15,393 bases of DNA from CAZQGJ01 sp964592905 (GCA_964592905.1 CAZQGJ010000015.1:1-15393); one strand, 5' to 3'; positions 7,414 to 12,786 are shown, counted from the stretch's first letter. The notes: a model not told the origin generated them from the sequence alone. Made by a program: numbers and translations.

Positions 7414-7427
7414 ATTTATTTAATATA

Positions 7428-9158
7428 TCAGAAATCAAAGGCATCTGGTTCAATTTTGATTCTTTGCGTCTCTGTCGTAGAGGTTGTCAGCTTTGGTAGA
7501 TCGGTTAACTTACCGGCTAGGTAGCCCTGCTGATCGTTGAGCCAAAAAACGTTGGCGAGGCTGGTTTTGAGTTTGAGCGATGGCTCAGTTAGGGTGAGAC
7601 GGGTCAGCTCAAAATCTAATGCCTGAGTCTTTAATTTAGCGGATTGAACTTTAGCCCAACTCAGCCACTCCTCTTTACTGTTCGGTAAGGTCGGTCGTGA
7701 TACAGGCTCACTCTGGCCATGTCCAATCAAAAGCACTGTCTCGGCGATAGCGGTGGCCGCTGCCAACCAACAGAGATAATCATAGTCCCAGTTTAAGCGG
7801 GCCTGATTCTGAAAGCTATCAAAGCTCAACGAGATTAGTAGTTGATACTCTCGTTTAATTAGTCGATAACGCCAATCGGGGCCAGTCAACTCAAACGAAC
7901 GGTTGAGTTCGCGGGTCAGACGGTCACGGATCTTAGCCGGACCATAAGCTTCGGCTTGCCAAGCCTGATCCTGACAGCTGGGACAGGGATAGTTGACTTT
8001 AGTGAGACAGCTCAGGCAAGAGAGCTCGTCCTCTGCCTGGATATTGGTGCCTTGGCAGCTCTGACAGTGCCAGATTCGGTGGCAGTTACCACAACGTAAG
8101 CGCCAGCTCTCGGTCGTCGAATCGCTGATGATCAAAATCTTACCCGGACAGTCCTGGGCTAACTGACGCACCTCGGGACTTAAGAGTGAGTAACCGCTGA
8201 TCGACTCCTCAAAATGACGGTGGCGTGACTGGTGTCGGCGTCGCCAGATTAGCGAATCGGCTTTGGGCTCACTCTGGTGTCTAGCCGAAAGGCTAGCTTT
8301 GGGCGGTGAGGCGCTCAGAGTAAACAGTTGAAACTGCTCGATCTTTTGGCGTTCGATCAAGAGGCTGAGACTGGACCAATACGGGGACTGTGACTCGGTC
8401 TGCCCAAAGAGATCCGGTTCGATGACGATGACGCGACTAAGATTCGGTAGGCTTAAAGTCGCCATACTGCGCAAACCGAGTAAGATTGGTTGATTGGCCA
8501 GCGTAGTTAGCCAATCGTCCGCCGTATGCTTATGTCGTAAATAAGGTTCGAGCTCTAAGATCTTCTGTGAATATGCGTCGGCCTCGGCCACTAATAAGTC
8601 TTTAATCGTCTCTAGTTGCCAAAGACTTGCCGCAATAATTAGCGTTTGGCCCTGATTACAGATCTCATTGTCAGATCGCGGTAATAAAGCTAGGAGATCG
8701 GCAAAATAATCATCACTGATTAAATATCGAGGTTTTTGATCCGGTTTCTTTTGGGACTGTATGGTTGATTCTGAGATAGAGACTTGGGGCAGAAGTGGCT
8801 CCGTAGGCTCGAGCCAGCTATGCTTGATCGGTAACGGTGGCTCCGCCCGAAGCAACTGAGCCGGGGTCGAGCGATAAAGTCGGGCCATCTCTTGCAACCA
8901 CTCTAAGTAGGCCTTAGACATTAACGGGCTTAGGTCGATCAATCTCAAGACAGGCTTGAGCTGATACTTTGGCTTGCCGGTCGGCCTCTCTTTGAGTAAT
9001 TTAATAACAACTCCGATGAGCGGTCGGTCTCTTAATTCGACTAAAACTCGCTGCCCAACCTCAATAGATGACCAGTTGTCTGGCACCGAATAGCTAAAGA
9101 TCTGTCGGCCATGACCGATCGCCTCGAGGATTAAAACCTCAACCGTTAATGTGGACAT
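7428..9158 (-). CDS. priA: PriA-like primosome protein with degenerate helicase motifs
   Basis: The 576-residue product has PriA architecture: an N-terminal 3'-end-binding domain (about 1-105, VGQRVLVELRDRPLIGVVI), a helicase-like middle, and eight cysteines in PriA zinc-site order (C356, C359, C365, C368, C381, C384, C392, C395). The Walker A loop GxTGSGKT is absent; the corresponding stretch reads YLISDDYFADLL (146-157). The DEEH box aligns with VIVIEPDL (243-250), so ATP-driven unwinding is unlikely. Actinobacterial PriA proteins show comparable loss. A replication-restart scaffold role is inference. ATG at 9158 is preferred over the open frame to 9317, whose extra 53 residues run antisense into tmRNA. 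A promoter ends 6 bp before this ATG, predicting a leaderless mRNA. Confidence 0.88.
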   Translation of the reverse strand: MSTLTVEVLILEAIGHGRQIFSYSVPDNWSSIEVGQRVLVELRDRPLIGVVIKLLKERPTGKPKYQLKPVLRLIDLSPLMSKAYLEWLQEMARLYRSTPAQLLRAEPPLPIKHSWLEPTEPLLPQVSISESTIQSQKKPDQKPRYLISDDYFADLLALLPRSDNEICNQGQTLIIAASLWQLETIKDLLVAEADAYSQKILELEPYLRHKHTADDWLTTLANQPILLGLRSMATLSLPNLSRVIVIEPDLFGQTESQSPYWSSLSLLIERQKIEQFQLFTLSASPPKASLSARHQSEPKADSLIWRRRHQSRHRHFEESISGYSLLSPEVRQLAQDCPGKILIISDSTTESWRLRCGNCHRIWHCQSCQGTNIQAEDELSCLSCLTKVNYPCPSCQDQAWQAEAYGPAKIRDRLTRELNRSFELTGPDWRYRLIKREYQLLISLSFDSFQNQARLNWDYDYLCWLAAATAIAETVLLIGHGQSEPVSRPTLPNSKEEWLSWAKVQSAKLKTQALDFELTRLTLTEPSLKLKTSLANVFWLNDQQGYLAGKLTDLPKLTTSTTETQRIKIEPDAFDF

Positions 9159-9164
9159 AGTTGC

Positions 9165-9193
9165 AGTATAGGCTCGAACAAAGGCTATGTGAA
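9165..9193 (-). promoter_or_regulatory. promoter for the priA-led operon (leaderless geometry)
   Basis: On the minus strand TTCACA (9193-9188), a 17-bp spacer and TATACT (9170-9165) each match consensus at 5 of 6 positions. Transcription should start about 7 bp on, at or next to the A of the priA ATG (9158). No Shine-Dalgarno sequence could then exist. It is back to back with the ssrA promoter. Confidence 0.65.
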
Positions 9194-9195
9194 CC

Positions 9196-9214
9196 TTGAC
9201 AAAGCTGTTATAAT
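9196..9214 (+). promoter_or_regulatory. promoter region of ssrA (tmRNA)
   Basis: An extended -10 element, TGTTATAATG, gives TATAAT at 9209-9214 with TG at 9206-9207. This predicts a start near 9221 and a 10-nt leader removable by RNase P. A perfect TTGACA at 9196-9201 is too close (7 bp) to serve this box, but 17 bp separate it from TAAAGA (9219-9224), which would start RNA at G 9231, the mature 5' end. Either reading puts the ssrA promoter here. Confidence 0.7.
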
Positions 9215-9313
9215 GTGGTAAAGACAACGTGGGGCTGATCTGGCCTAGACGGGTAGATCCCGAGAACTTTAAAAGCAAGCCGCTTGGCCGCGTTAACAGC
9301 CAAACTGCTAAGT

Positions 9314-9385
9314 GCAAACTTTGCTAACCGGGTTTCAACAGCCGTAAAATCGCTGTTTGCAATTCCGGCTCCTGCTTTCGCTTAA
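9314..9385 (+). other. tmRNA tag-peptide reading frame
   Basis: After TAAGT at 9309-9313, which corresponds to the TAGTC before the E. coli resume codon, the frame GCA AAC TTT GCT encodes a 23-residue tag. It begins ANFANRVSTAV, ends FAIPAPAFA and stops at TAA 9383-9385. The start AN- is typical of tags. The small hydrophobic end fits a protease signal, though it differs from the common -LAA ending. Confidence 0.85.
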
Positions 9386-9588
9386 ATACCGAGAGCCGTG
9401 ACGACTATTGAGCTAATTAGGTAGTCAGTTCGCGTGATATATAATTAGTCGCTACTAACGCTCGCTGCGTCGTTAGTCTAAGACAAGCAGCTCAACTTAG
9501 AGAGCCTTGGTCGACTCCGACTCTAAGTCTAAATTAAGTCGACTAAGCTTGTAGTGTTTAATGTTTTCGCTATTCGGACGGGGGTTCG

Positions 9589-9604
9589 ATTCCCCCCAGC
9601 TCCA
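9589..9604 (+). repeat. direct repeat copy 1, in tmRNA T-arm/acceptor (att-like)
   Basis: ATTCCCCCCAGCTCCA within ssrA is repeated exactly at 9722-9737. The 3' part of tmRNA genes is a classic integrase attachment site. Confidence 0.8.
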
Positions 9605-9615
9605 CCAAACCAAGA

Positions 9616-9642
9616 ATACTCATCGTCAGATGGGTGTTTTTT
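9616..9642 (+). terminator. tmRNA terminator
   Basis: ATACTCAT (9616-9623) pairs with ATGGGTGT (9630-9637) through eight pairs including two G-U. The loop is 6 nt and a run of T to 9642 follows. It sits 8 bp after the tmRNA CCA. Competing pairings also exist: CACCAAAC (9603-9610) with GTTTGGTG (9643-9650), and ATACTCA with TGAGTAT (9649-9655). Confidence 0.75.
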
Positions 9643-9662
9643 GTTTGGTGAGTATAATAAGA

Positions 9663-9673
9663 GGGAATCGAAC
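9663..9673 (-). repeat. inverted copy of the tmRNA T-arm sequence
   Basis: GGGAATCGAAC is the exact reverse complement of GTTCGATTCCC in the tmRNA T-arm (9584-9594), 68 bp away. It lies between the two direct-repeat copies, next to a GC-rich foldback (GGGCGC 9675-9680 with GCGCCC 9691-9696). Confidence 0.7.
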
Positions 9674-9721
9674 GGGCGCGAGTTGGCGCAGCGCCCAGGC
9701 AAGGAGCGAAGCGACGCGATA

Positions 9722-9737
9722 ATTCCCCCCAGCTCCA
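9722..9737 (+). repeat. direct repeat copy 2, partial tmRNA 3' end
   Basis: This is a second copy of ATTCCCCCCAGCTCCA, followed by TCA instead of CCA. About 35 bp on, GGTGTTTTTTG (9772-9782) also repeats the tmRNA terminator tail (9633-9643), so the copy may derive from a duplicated tmRNA end plus terminator. No tRNA-like fold is completed here. Confidence 0.8.
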
Positions 9738-9826
9738 TCATTGTATTTTAAGACAAGCATCACGTAAAACCGGTGTTTTTTGGTTAAACATTCGGTAGAT
9801 TTCTAAAACCTTACTCGTAACCAGTA

Positions 9827-9855
9827 TTGACAGAATAAGTATATTATACTAAATT
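9827..9855 (+). promoter_or_regulatory. promoter of the 45-aa gene with internal palindrome
   Basis: A perfect TTGACA (9827-9832) is followed after 17 bp by TAAATT (9850-9855), a 4-of-6 -10 box. The spacer contains GTAT-ATT-ATAC (9839-9849), a perfect inverted repeat that could be an operator. The predicted start is near 9862, about 30 nt before the gene. Confidence 0.55.
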
Positions 9856-9892
9856 GTCCTCACATCTCGACACGGAAGGAGTGGTGGCTATA

Positions 9893-10030
9893 ATGTCCTG
9901 GCAACAGCTTGGTCAGTATGAGTACGAGTACGATGTGAGAGGCTATACCGGTTGGTACCGTTGTACCGAAGGATGTCTGGCCGACGGCGACTGGCCAGAG
10001 TGGAATTACAATACTGGGGAGCAGCGGTAG
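9893..10030 (+). CDS. 45-residue Trp/Tyr-rich peptide of unknown function
   Basis: A strong Shine-Dalgarno sequence (GGAAGGAG, 9874-9881) precedes ATG 9893 by 11 bp; the frame stops at TAG 10028-10030. The predicted peptide starts MSWQQLGQYEYEYDVRGY and contains WYRCTEGC. It has four Trp, six Tyr, two Cys spaced C-x3-C, many acidic residues, and no signal peptide or hydrophobic helix. This composition is unlike random noncoding sequence. Promoter, ribosome-binding site and downstream hairpins support a real gene. GTG codons at 9881 and 9884 are in frame but fall in or too near the ribosome-binding site. No family was recognised. A small metal- or nucleic-acid-binding protein is possible, without direct evidence. 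Confidence 0.6.
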   Translation: MSWQQLGQYEYEYDVRGYTGWYRCTEGCLADGDWPEWNYNTGEQR

Positions 10031-10058
10031 ATCCGGTCTGACCCAACGCTGACCTTAC

Positions 10059-10085
10059 TCAGCCCCCGTGATACACGGGGGCTGA
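10059..10085. other. very stable GC-rich RNA hairpin after the 45-aa gene
   Basis: TCAGCCCCCGTG and CACGGGGGCTGA form a perfect 12-bp stem with a 3-nt ATA loop, 28 bp past the TAG stop. No U-tract follows, so it may protect the mRNA 3' end or be part of a structured RNA rather than a classic terminator. Confidence 0.6.
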
Positions 10086-10173
10086 ACTGTAGCTCGAAAC
10101 AAAGCAGGAATGGTGCGAAGAGAATCCGGCTGACGAATGGCTGGGCGAACACCCCTAGTCCCTCCTCAGACCG

Positions 10174-10205
10174 AAGCCCCGACGACCACTGTGTTGTTGG
10201 GGCTT
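10174..10205 (+). terminator. hairpin terminator ending the 45-aa transcript
   Basis: AAGCCCCGACGAC pairs with GTTGTTGGGGCTT (13 pairs, two G-U) around CACTGT, followed by TGTATT. The stretch 10086-10173 between this and the previous hairpin holds no ORF with a convincing start. In 10206-10352 I see nothing beyond AT-rich sequence. Confidence 0.65.
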
Positions 10206-10352
10206 TGTATTCAGGCCATATTTTCACATTTACTCAATATCCAACTGCTCTGAGCCTGAAACAATCTACAAAAAGGTAATAAAATCATATAAATCTAGAT
10301 CTTGCTTAGGCGAGATCGGTACTCTGATGTCTAGCTTATCGCGATAATAAAA

Positions 10353-10383
10353 TAGCTTGGGGTTGAATCTCAACCCCAAGCTA
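10353..10383 (-). terminator. terminator of the 118-aa gene
   Basis: TAGCTTGGGGTTGA (10353-10366) and TCAACCCCAAGCTA (10370-10383) form a perfect 14-bp stem with a 3-nt loop. On the minus strand TTTTATTATC follows. It lies 35 bp beyond the stop of the minus-strand gene. Confidence 0.9.
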
Positions 10384-10418
10384 ACTCTCAACCTGTGGCA
10401 GAAGTCGGTCCGTTGGGT

Positions 10419-10775
10419 TCAGTCCTCTGGCGCCTCAACCCAGGCCACATGAACGAAGATCTGAGTCTTCCCCACGCTTCTTCGCTGTGTGAAGCTATAA
10501 AGTGGTGTGATCCCGCAGTTCCGAAGTGCGCGCTCTAGCGCGCCCATCAGAAAAGGTGCTCCGCCGATCATTGCGCTTTCGTAACCGCTAAGTGCGGCAA
10601 TTTCCGCAAGCTCGAGGGCTCGAAGATTAATCAGCATTGCCGTCTCCGGCGTTTCGAAAGTGAGCAGGCTGAGGATATCAACCTTCAGCTCACAGGATGG
10701 CTCAACGACACCCGCCAACAGCTGTTCATTGGTCGGTGCATATTGAGTCAAGTTGAAGATTCCGGTCCTACTCAT
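10419..10775 (-). CDS. conserved-looking 118-aa protein of unknown function
   Basis: ATG at 10775 is chosen because GGAGGG lies 5 bp upstream; the frame to 10826 would add 17 residues with no ribosome-binding site. Sequence marks are FNLTQYAPTNEQLLAGVVEP (7-26), an acidic LLTFETPE segment, a helix with many Ala/Leu (50-64), then SAMIGGAPFLMGALERAL (67-84) and GITPLYSFTQRRSV (88-101), ending FVHVAWVEAPED. The NLTQ..PT.EQ..AGV opening and the AMIGGAPFLM...GI.PLY.F..R core resemble, from memory, uncharacterised small bacterial and phage proteins; I cannot name the family. No membrane segment or signal peptide is present. It forms its own unit with a strong terminator. Confidence 0.8.
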   Translation of the reverse strand: MSRTGIFNLTQYAPTNEQLLAGVVEPSCELKVDILSLLTFETPETAMLINLRALELAEIAALSGYESAMIGGAPFLMGALERALRNCGITPLYSFTQRRSVGKTQIFVHVAWVEAPED

Positions 10776-11096
10776 CGTACCCTCCCATATTTTAGATACT
10801 TGCATAGCCCGGCCATCCGGATGCATTACGGTGAGCGTGAGAGTGAAAATGATTTTTCAACCTCTGCACTAACCATAGCGCTCTTTTCAAATGACGGTAT
10901 CGAACAACTTTTAAAGTAAGATTCATATTAATCCTAGATACAGCGAGCAATATAACATTATCTTTATCAGATGTCTAGACTTTTCATCTCCATCTCTTAT
11001 CCCATGCTAGATTTAAGGCTTAGATTTGTTATTCACTAAATTAAAGAGTTCATTGCATTCAAGTTTTCGAACATTAAATATGCTACTCTCTATAAT
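10776..11096. other. gene-free AT-rich interval
   Basis: No supported ORF, RNA gene or long repeat was found in these 321 bp. The 20 bp next to 10775 contain the ribosome-binding site of the 118-aa gene, and TAAAAT on the minus strand (10789-10794) is a possible -10 without a clear -35. TATAAT at 11091-11096 abuts the HIT-like ATG and is too close to start a transcript carrying it. Confidence 0.5.
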
Positions 11097-11485
11097 ATGA
11101 ACTGCCCATTTTGCACTTCTTTTGAGATACAACAAAGAAGATTATTGAAAATGATCTGGCCATGGCATTTTTAACCAATATACCAATCGTACCTGGGCAT
11201 ACTTTAGTCGTCCCTAAAAGGCATGCGGCTAAATACGAGGCACTCGATCAGGACGAAAGTCTGGCTATCGAAGTGCTAAGAACGAAGATAATGCATTCTC
11301 TAATAAAGACATTCCGGGCAACTGGCTTTAATTTTGCCTGGAACGACGAAAAGATAGCTGGCCAATCTGTCCCCCACTTTCATCTGCATATCGTGCCGCG
11401 GCAAGAGGGTGACACAGGCATCTACGAATATGATCCGAGGCAATTTCTCTCTAGACCTGGATCGAGAGCCGAATCTCCTAAATGA
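11097..11485 (+). pseudogene. HIT-family nucleotide-binding protein with one-base frameshift near its N-terminus
   Basis: HIT proteins hydrolyse or transfer nucleotidyl groups using HxHxHxx. Two overlapping frames together give a normal HIT protein. From ATG 11097 the frame encodes MNCPFCTSFEIQQRR, with the CxxC zinc pair of this subfamily. One base later (frame change near 11139-11141) it continues IIENDLAMAFLTNIPIVPGHTLVVPKRH, then VPHFHLHIVPR with the catalytic triad at 11375-11389, to TGA 11483-11485. A single missing base explains the break; the combined length (near 129) fits the short HIT group. A start at ATG 11162 would lose CPFC and the first strand and has no Shine-Dalgarno sequence. 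It could be a recent pseudogene, a sequencing error or, less likely, programmed frameshifting. A terminator follows. Confidence 0.8.
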
Positions 11486-11502
11486 GAATTGCAGGAGATC
11501 TC

Positions 11503-11537
11503 AAGACTATTGAGAGAGGTACTCTAACAATAGTCTT
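11503..11537 (+). terminator. terminator after the HIT-like gene
   Basis: AAGACTATTG (11503-11512) pairs with CAATAGTCTT (11528-11537), extended inside by AGAG/CTCT, followed by CTTTGTTC. It begins 17 bp after the stop codon and isolates the next unit. Confidence 0.8.
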
Positions 11538-11586
11538 CTTTGTTCTACTGGCTCACTAATACCTTTAATTAGGTCTGGCAGAGGAT

Positions 11587-11614
11587 GTACATTATTGTTA
11601 CAAACATATTGTAC
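11587..11614. repeat. imperfect inverted repeat upstream of the ncRNA promoter (possible operator)
   Basis: GTACATTAT and ATATTGTAC are inverted copies with one mismatch, separated by 10 bp, ending 24 bp before the -35 box. The position fits an activator site or upstream element; there is no direct evidence of binding. Confidence 0.35.
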
Positions 11615-11638
11615 TTGATCGGCAAGTTCGTACTCTTC

Positions 11639-11667
11639 TTGACATATTGAATGCTTACCGTTATAAA
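11639..11667 (+). promoter_or_regulatory. strong sigma-70-type promoter of an ncRNA unit
   Basis: TTGACA (11639-11644), exactly 17 bp, then TATAAA (11662-11667). The predicted start is near 11674. No convincing ORF follows before the terminator at 11801. Confidence 0.8.
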
Positions 11668-11673
11668 CTCATT

Positions 11674-11833
11674 AACCAACCCGGGATTATCGCAATCTGA
11701 TAATCACCTCGCAGAGTTCGTCGACTGACGTTCATAGGGTGTAACGCTCGACCGTTACGGCTTGGTTTCAATCCGTTAGTTCTGCCTAACAGGGTGAAAT
11801 AATAGGTCTTAATTCGTTGAGTTAGGACCTATT
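11674..11833 (+). ncRNA. candidate structured small RNA of about 160 nt, unknown class
   Basis: The unit runs from a consensus promoter to an intrinsic terminator. It contains no ATG before 11801; the GTG and TTG frames stop within a few codons, so it is very unlikely to be coding. Predicted hairpins are GATTATC/GATAATC (11685-11705), GTAACG/CGTTAC (11741-11758), and a long one at 11765-11800 in which GTTAG/CTAAC caps a TTTCA...TGAAA stem with two single-A bulges. I compared it by eye with SRP RNA, RNase P RNA and 6S RNA and saw no signature motif. The 3' end is antisense to the last codon and stop of the convergent 184-aa gene. It could be a regulatory RNA or a divergent 6S-like RNA; function is open. 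Confidence 0.6.
11801..11833 (+). terminator. terminator of the small RNA, shared with the convergent gene end
   Basis: AATAGGTCTTAAT (11801-11813) pairs along 13 positions, allowing G-U, with GTTAGGACCTATT (11821-11833); loop TCGTTGA. TTATTCTTT follows on the plus strand. The minus-strand gene has its stop codon inside this hairpin (11809-11811). Confidence 0.8.
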
Positions 11834-12363
11834 TTATTCTTTAGAACGGCCTCAAGCATAATTTCACGTAGCCTTGTTTCACCTTCAAATGGACAATCCT
11901 TTAAAAGTTCTATTAACTCGGGGAAGTCGTCTTTGTTATCTCGATTGGGATAGGCAAGGTTGAGATAGATCGCTAATTCAGTATCGGCGGCCGTGGCCAA
12001 GTCCCCCGGAAAGATAATCGTATAGTCATCTTGGAACGGATAAATTGATCCACTAGCTTCGCCTATACTTAGAAAAAGCTCCTGCCAATTACTTGGCATG
12101 AACGCTATAGAACCTAAGTGTATCGATAGCCTACTAGCGATCGTAATCTGTTCTCGAGTTATGATTAGGGCCCTTCGACCTAATAACTCTCGGTAGAGAA
12201 CCTGGTTGTCTGATATAAGCTGCAACGCCTCTGCCTCGGTGATTGAGCTTGATTCTAGCTCGCCAGCCTCGACTAATCTCTGACGTTTCTCTTCCAAGGC
12301 TTTGATTCTAGCCTCAGACTCTGCGTATAGCTTCACTTCCTCTGGCAACATTCTCTCATTCAT
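11809..12363 (-). CDS. 184-aa protein of unknown function with N-terminal coiled coil
   Basis: AAGGAG lies 7 bp before ATG 12363. Residues 1-35 (PEEVKLYAESEARIKALEEKRQRLVEAG) look like a charged helix or coiled coil. The rest appears globular: QVLYRELLGRRALIITREQI, a segment rich in aromatic and small residues (GSIYPFQDDYTIIFPGDLA, about 110-128), then NLAYPNRDNKDDFPELIELLKDCPF and a helical C-terminus. There is no signal peptide, membrane helix or recognised catalytic motif. I do not recognise the family. It is transcribed divergently from the 91-aa gene across 130 bp and converges on the small RNA, whose terminator overlaps its stop. Confidence 0.8.
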   Translation of the reverse strand: MNERMLPEEVKLYAESEARIKALEEKRQRLVEAGELESSSITEAEALQLISDNQVLYRELLGRRALIITREQITIASRLSIHLGSIAFMPSNWQELFLSIGEASGSIYPFQDDYTIIFPGDLATAADTELAIYLNLAYPNRDNKDDFPELIELLKDCPFEGETRLREIMLEAVLKNKIGPNSTN

Positions 12364-12493
12364 TTCGGCTCCTTTTCATAATATACATCTCATACAATAT
12401 CATCATAAAGATTAGGACTAGCTTTTACTATCTGGATAGGCTATATTCCGTTATAAGGTAGAATGGTCTACCAGCTATCGAGAGGTATCGACA

Positions 12494-12769
12494 GTGACTA
12501 CTCCCGATCTACTGGCACGCCAGATGCGAGTAGCCTTTCACCAGGCACCAACCGTGCAAACTGAAACTGATCCGCGAGACGGAAGATTACAACTTTTTGA
12601 GGATGGCTTAGGTCTTTATCACCAGGAGGTGTGCATTGTAGTCAGTGCCGCTGCTAACTCGCTACCGATACCTTCAGAGTTGGCGATCAGGTTCATCTAC
12701 GATGTTTTGATTCCTGGCTATGACAGTGGAAAATACTCTCTGGGTTACATCTATCATTTCGGCCTCTGA
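12494..12769 (+). CDS. 91-aa protein of unknown function (GTG start)
   Basis: GTG 12494 is preceded by GAGAGG with 8 bp spacing. The 91 residues begin MTTPDLLARQMRVAFHQAP, include LQLFEDGLGLYHQEVCIVVSA in the middle and end KYSLGYIYHFGL with four aromatic residues near the C-terminus. There is one Cys and no signal peptide or clear membrane span. No family recognised. Upstream, TAGAAT at 12459-12464 could be a -10, but no good -35 is present. A strong terminator starts 18 bp after the stop, so this is a single-gene unit. Confidence 0.65.
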   Translation: MTTPDLLARQMRVAFHQAPTVQTETDPRDGRLQLFEDGLGLYHQEVCIVVSAAANSLPIPSELAIRFIYDVLIPGYDSGKYSLGYIYHFGL

Positions 12770-12786
12770 GAGTCAGGGTTTGGCCA

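Larger units (their letters stand above)
9231..9607 (+). ncRNA. ssrA: transfer-messenger RNA (tmRNA), one-piece
   Basis: The RNA rescues stalled ribosomes with SmpB, acting as alanine tRNA and then as mRNA for a degradation tag. The 5' end GGGGCTGATCTGG pairs with the 3' end CAGCTCC to form the acceptor stem including the typical G-U pair; CCA is encoded (9605-9607). The T-arm is GGGGG-TTCGATT-CCCCC, preceded by TTCGGAC as in other tmRNAs. CTAAGCTTGTAGTG near 9543 matches the conserved region before the tRNA-like domain. Length is 377 nt. The middle (9386-9540) contains several hairpin/pseudoknot-forming segments. The gene is divergent from priA and followed by a U-tract hairpin. Confidence 0.97.

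Noticed and set aside
9159..9317. 53-residue N-terminal extension of the PriA-like frame
   Set aside because: It runs antisense through the promoter and 5' part of tmRNA, has no PriA similarity, and a promoter lies inside it 6 bp before the ATG at 9158.
9529..9751. Two overlapping ORFs (65 and 70 codons, one per strand) across the tmRNA 3' end
   Set aside because: They are translations of the tmRNA tRNA-like domain and the flanking repeats; such frames are a known annotation artefact.
10096..10161. Short protein-like frame ending EWLGEHP downstream of the 45-aa gene
   Set aside because: It has no start codon after the preceding in-frame stop and no ribosome-binding site.
10006..10227. 73-codon minus-strand ORF
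   Set aside because: It is antisense to the 45-aa transcript hairpins, lacks a ribosome-binding site and has no recognisable domain.
10028..10275. Open frame continuing about 80 codons after the TAG of the 45-aa gene (stop-codon read-through)
   Set aside because: The continuation crosses two strong hairpins and has a low-complexity R/S/T-rich composition, so it looks like noncoding sequence.
11765..11800. GTTTCAATCC-type hairpin resembling a CRISPR repeat
   Set aside because: Only one copy exists, with no spacer-repeat periodicity and no cas genes in the window.
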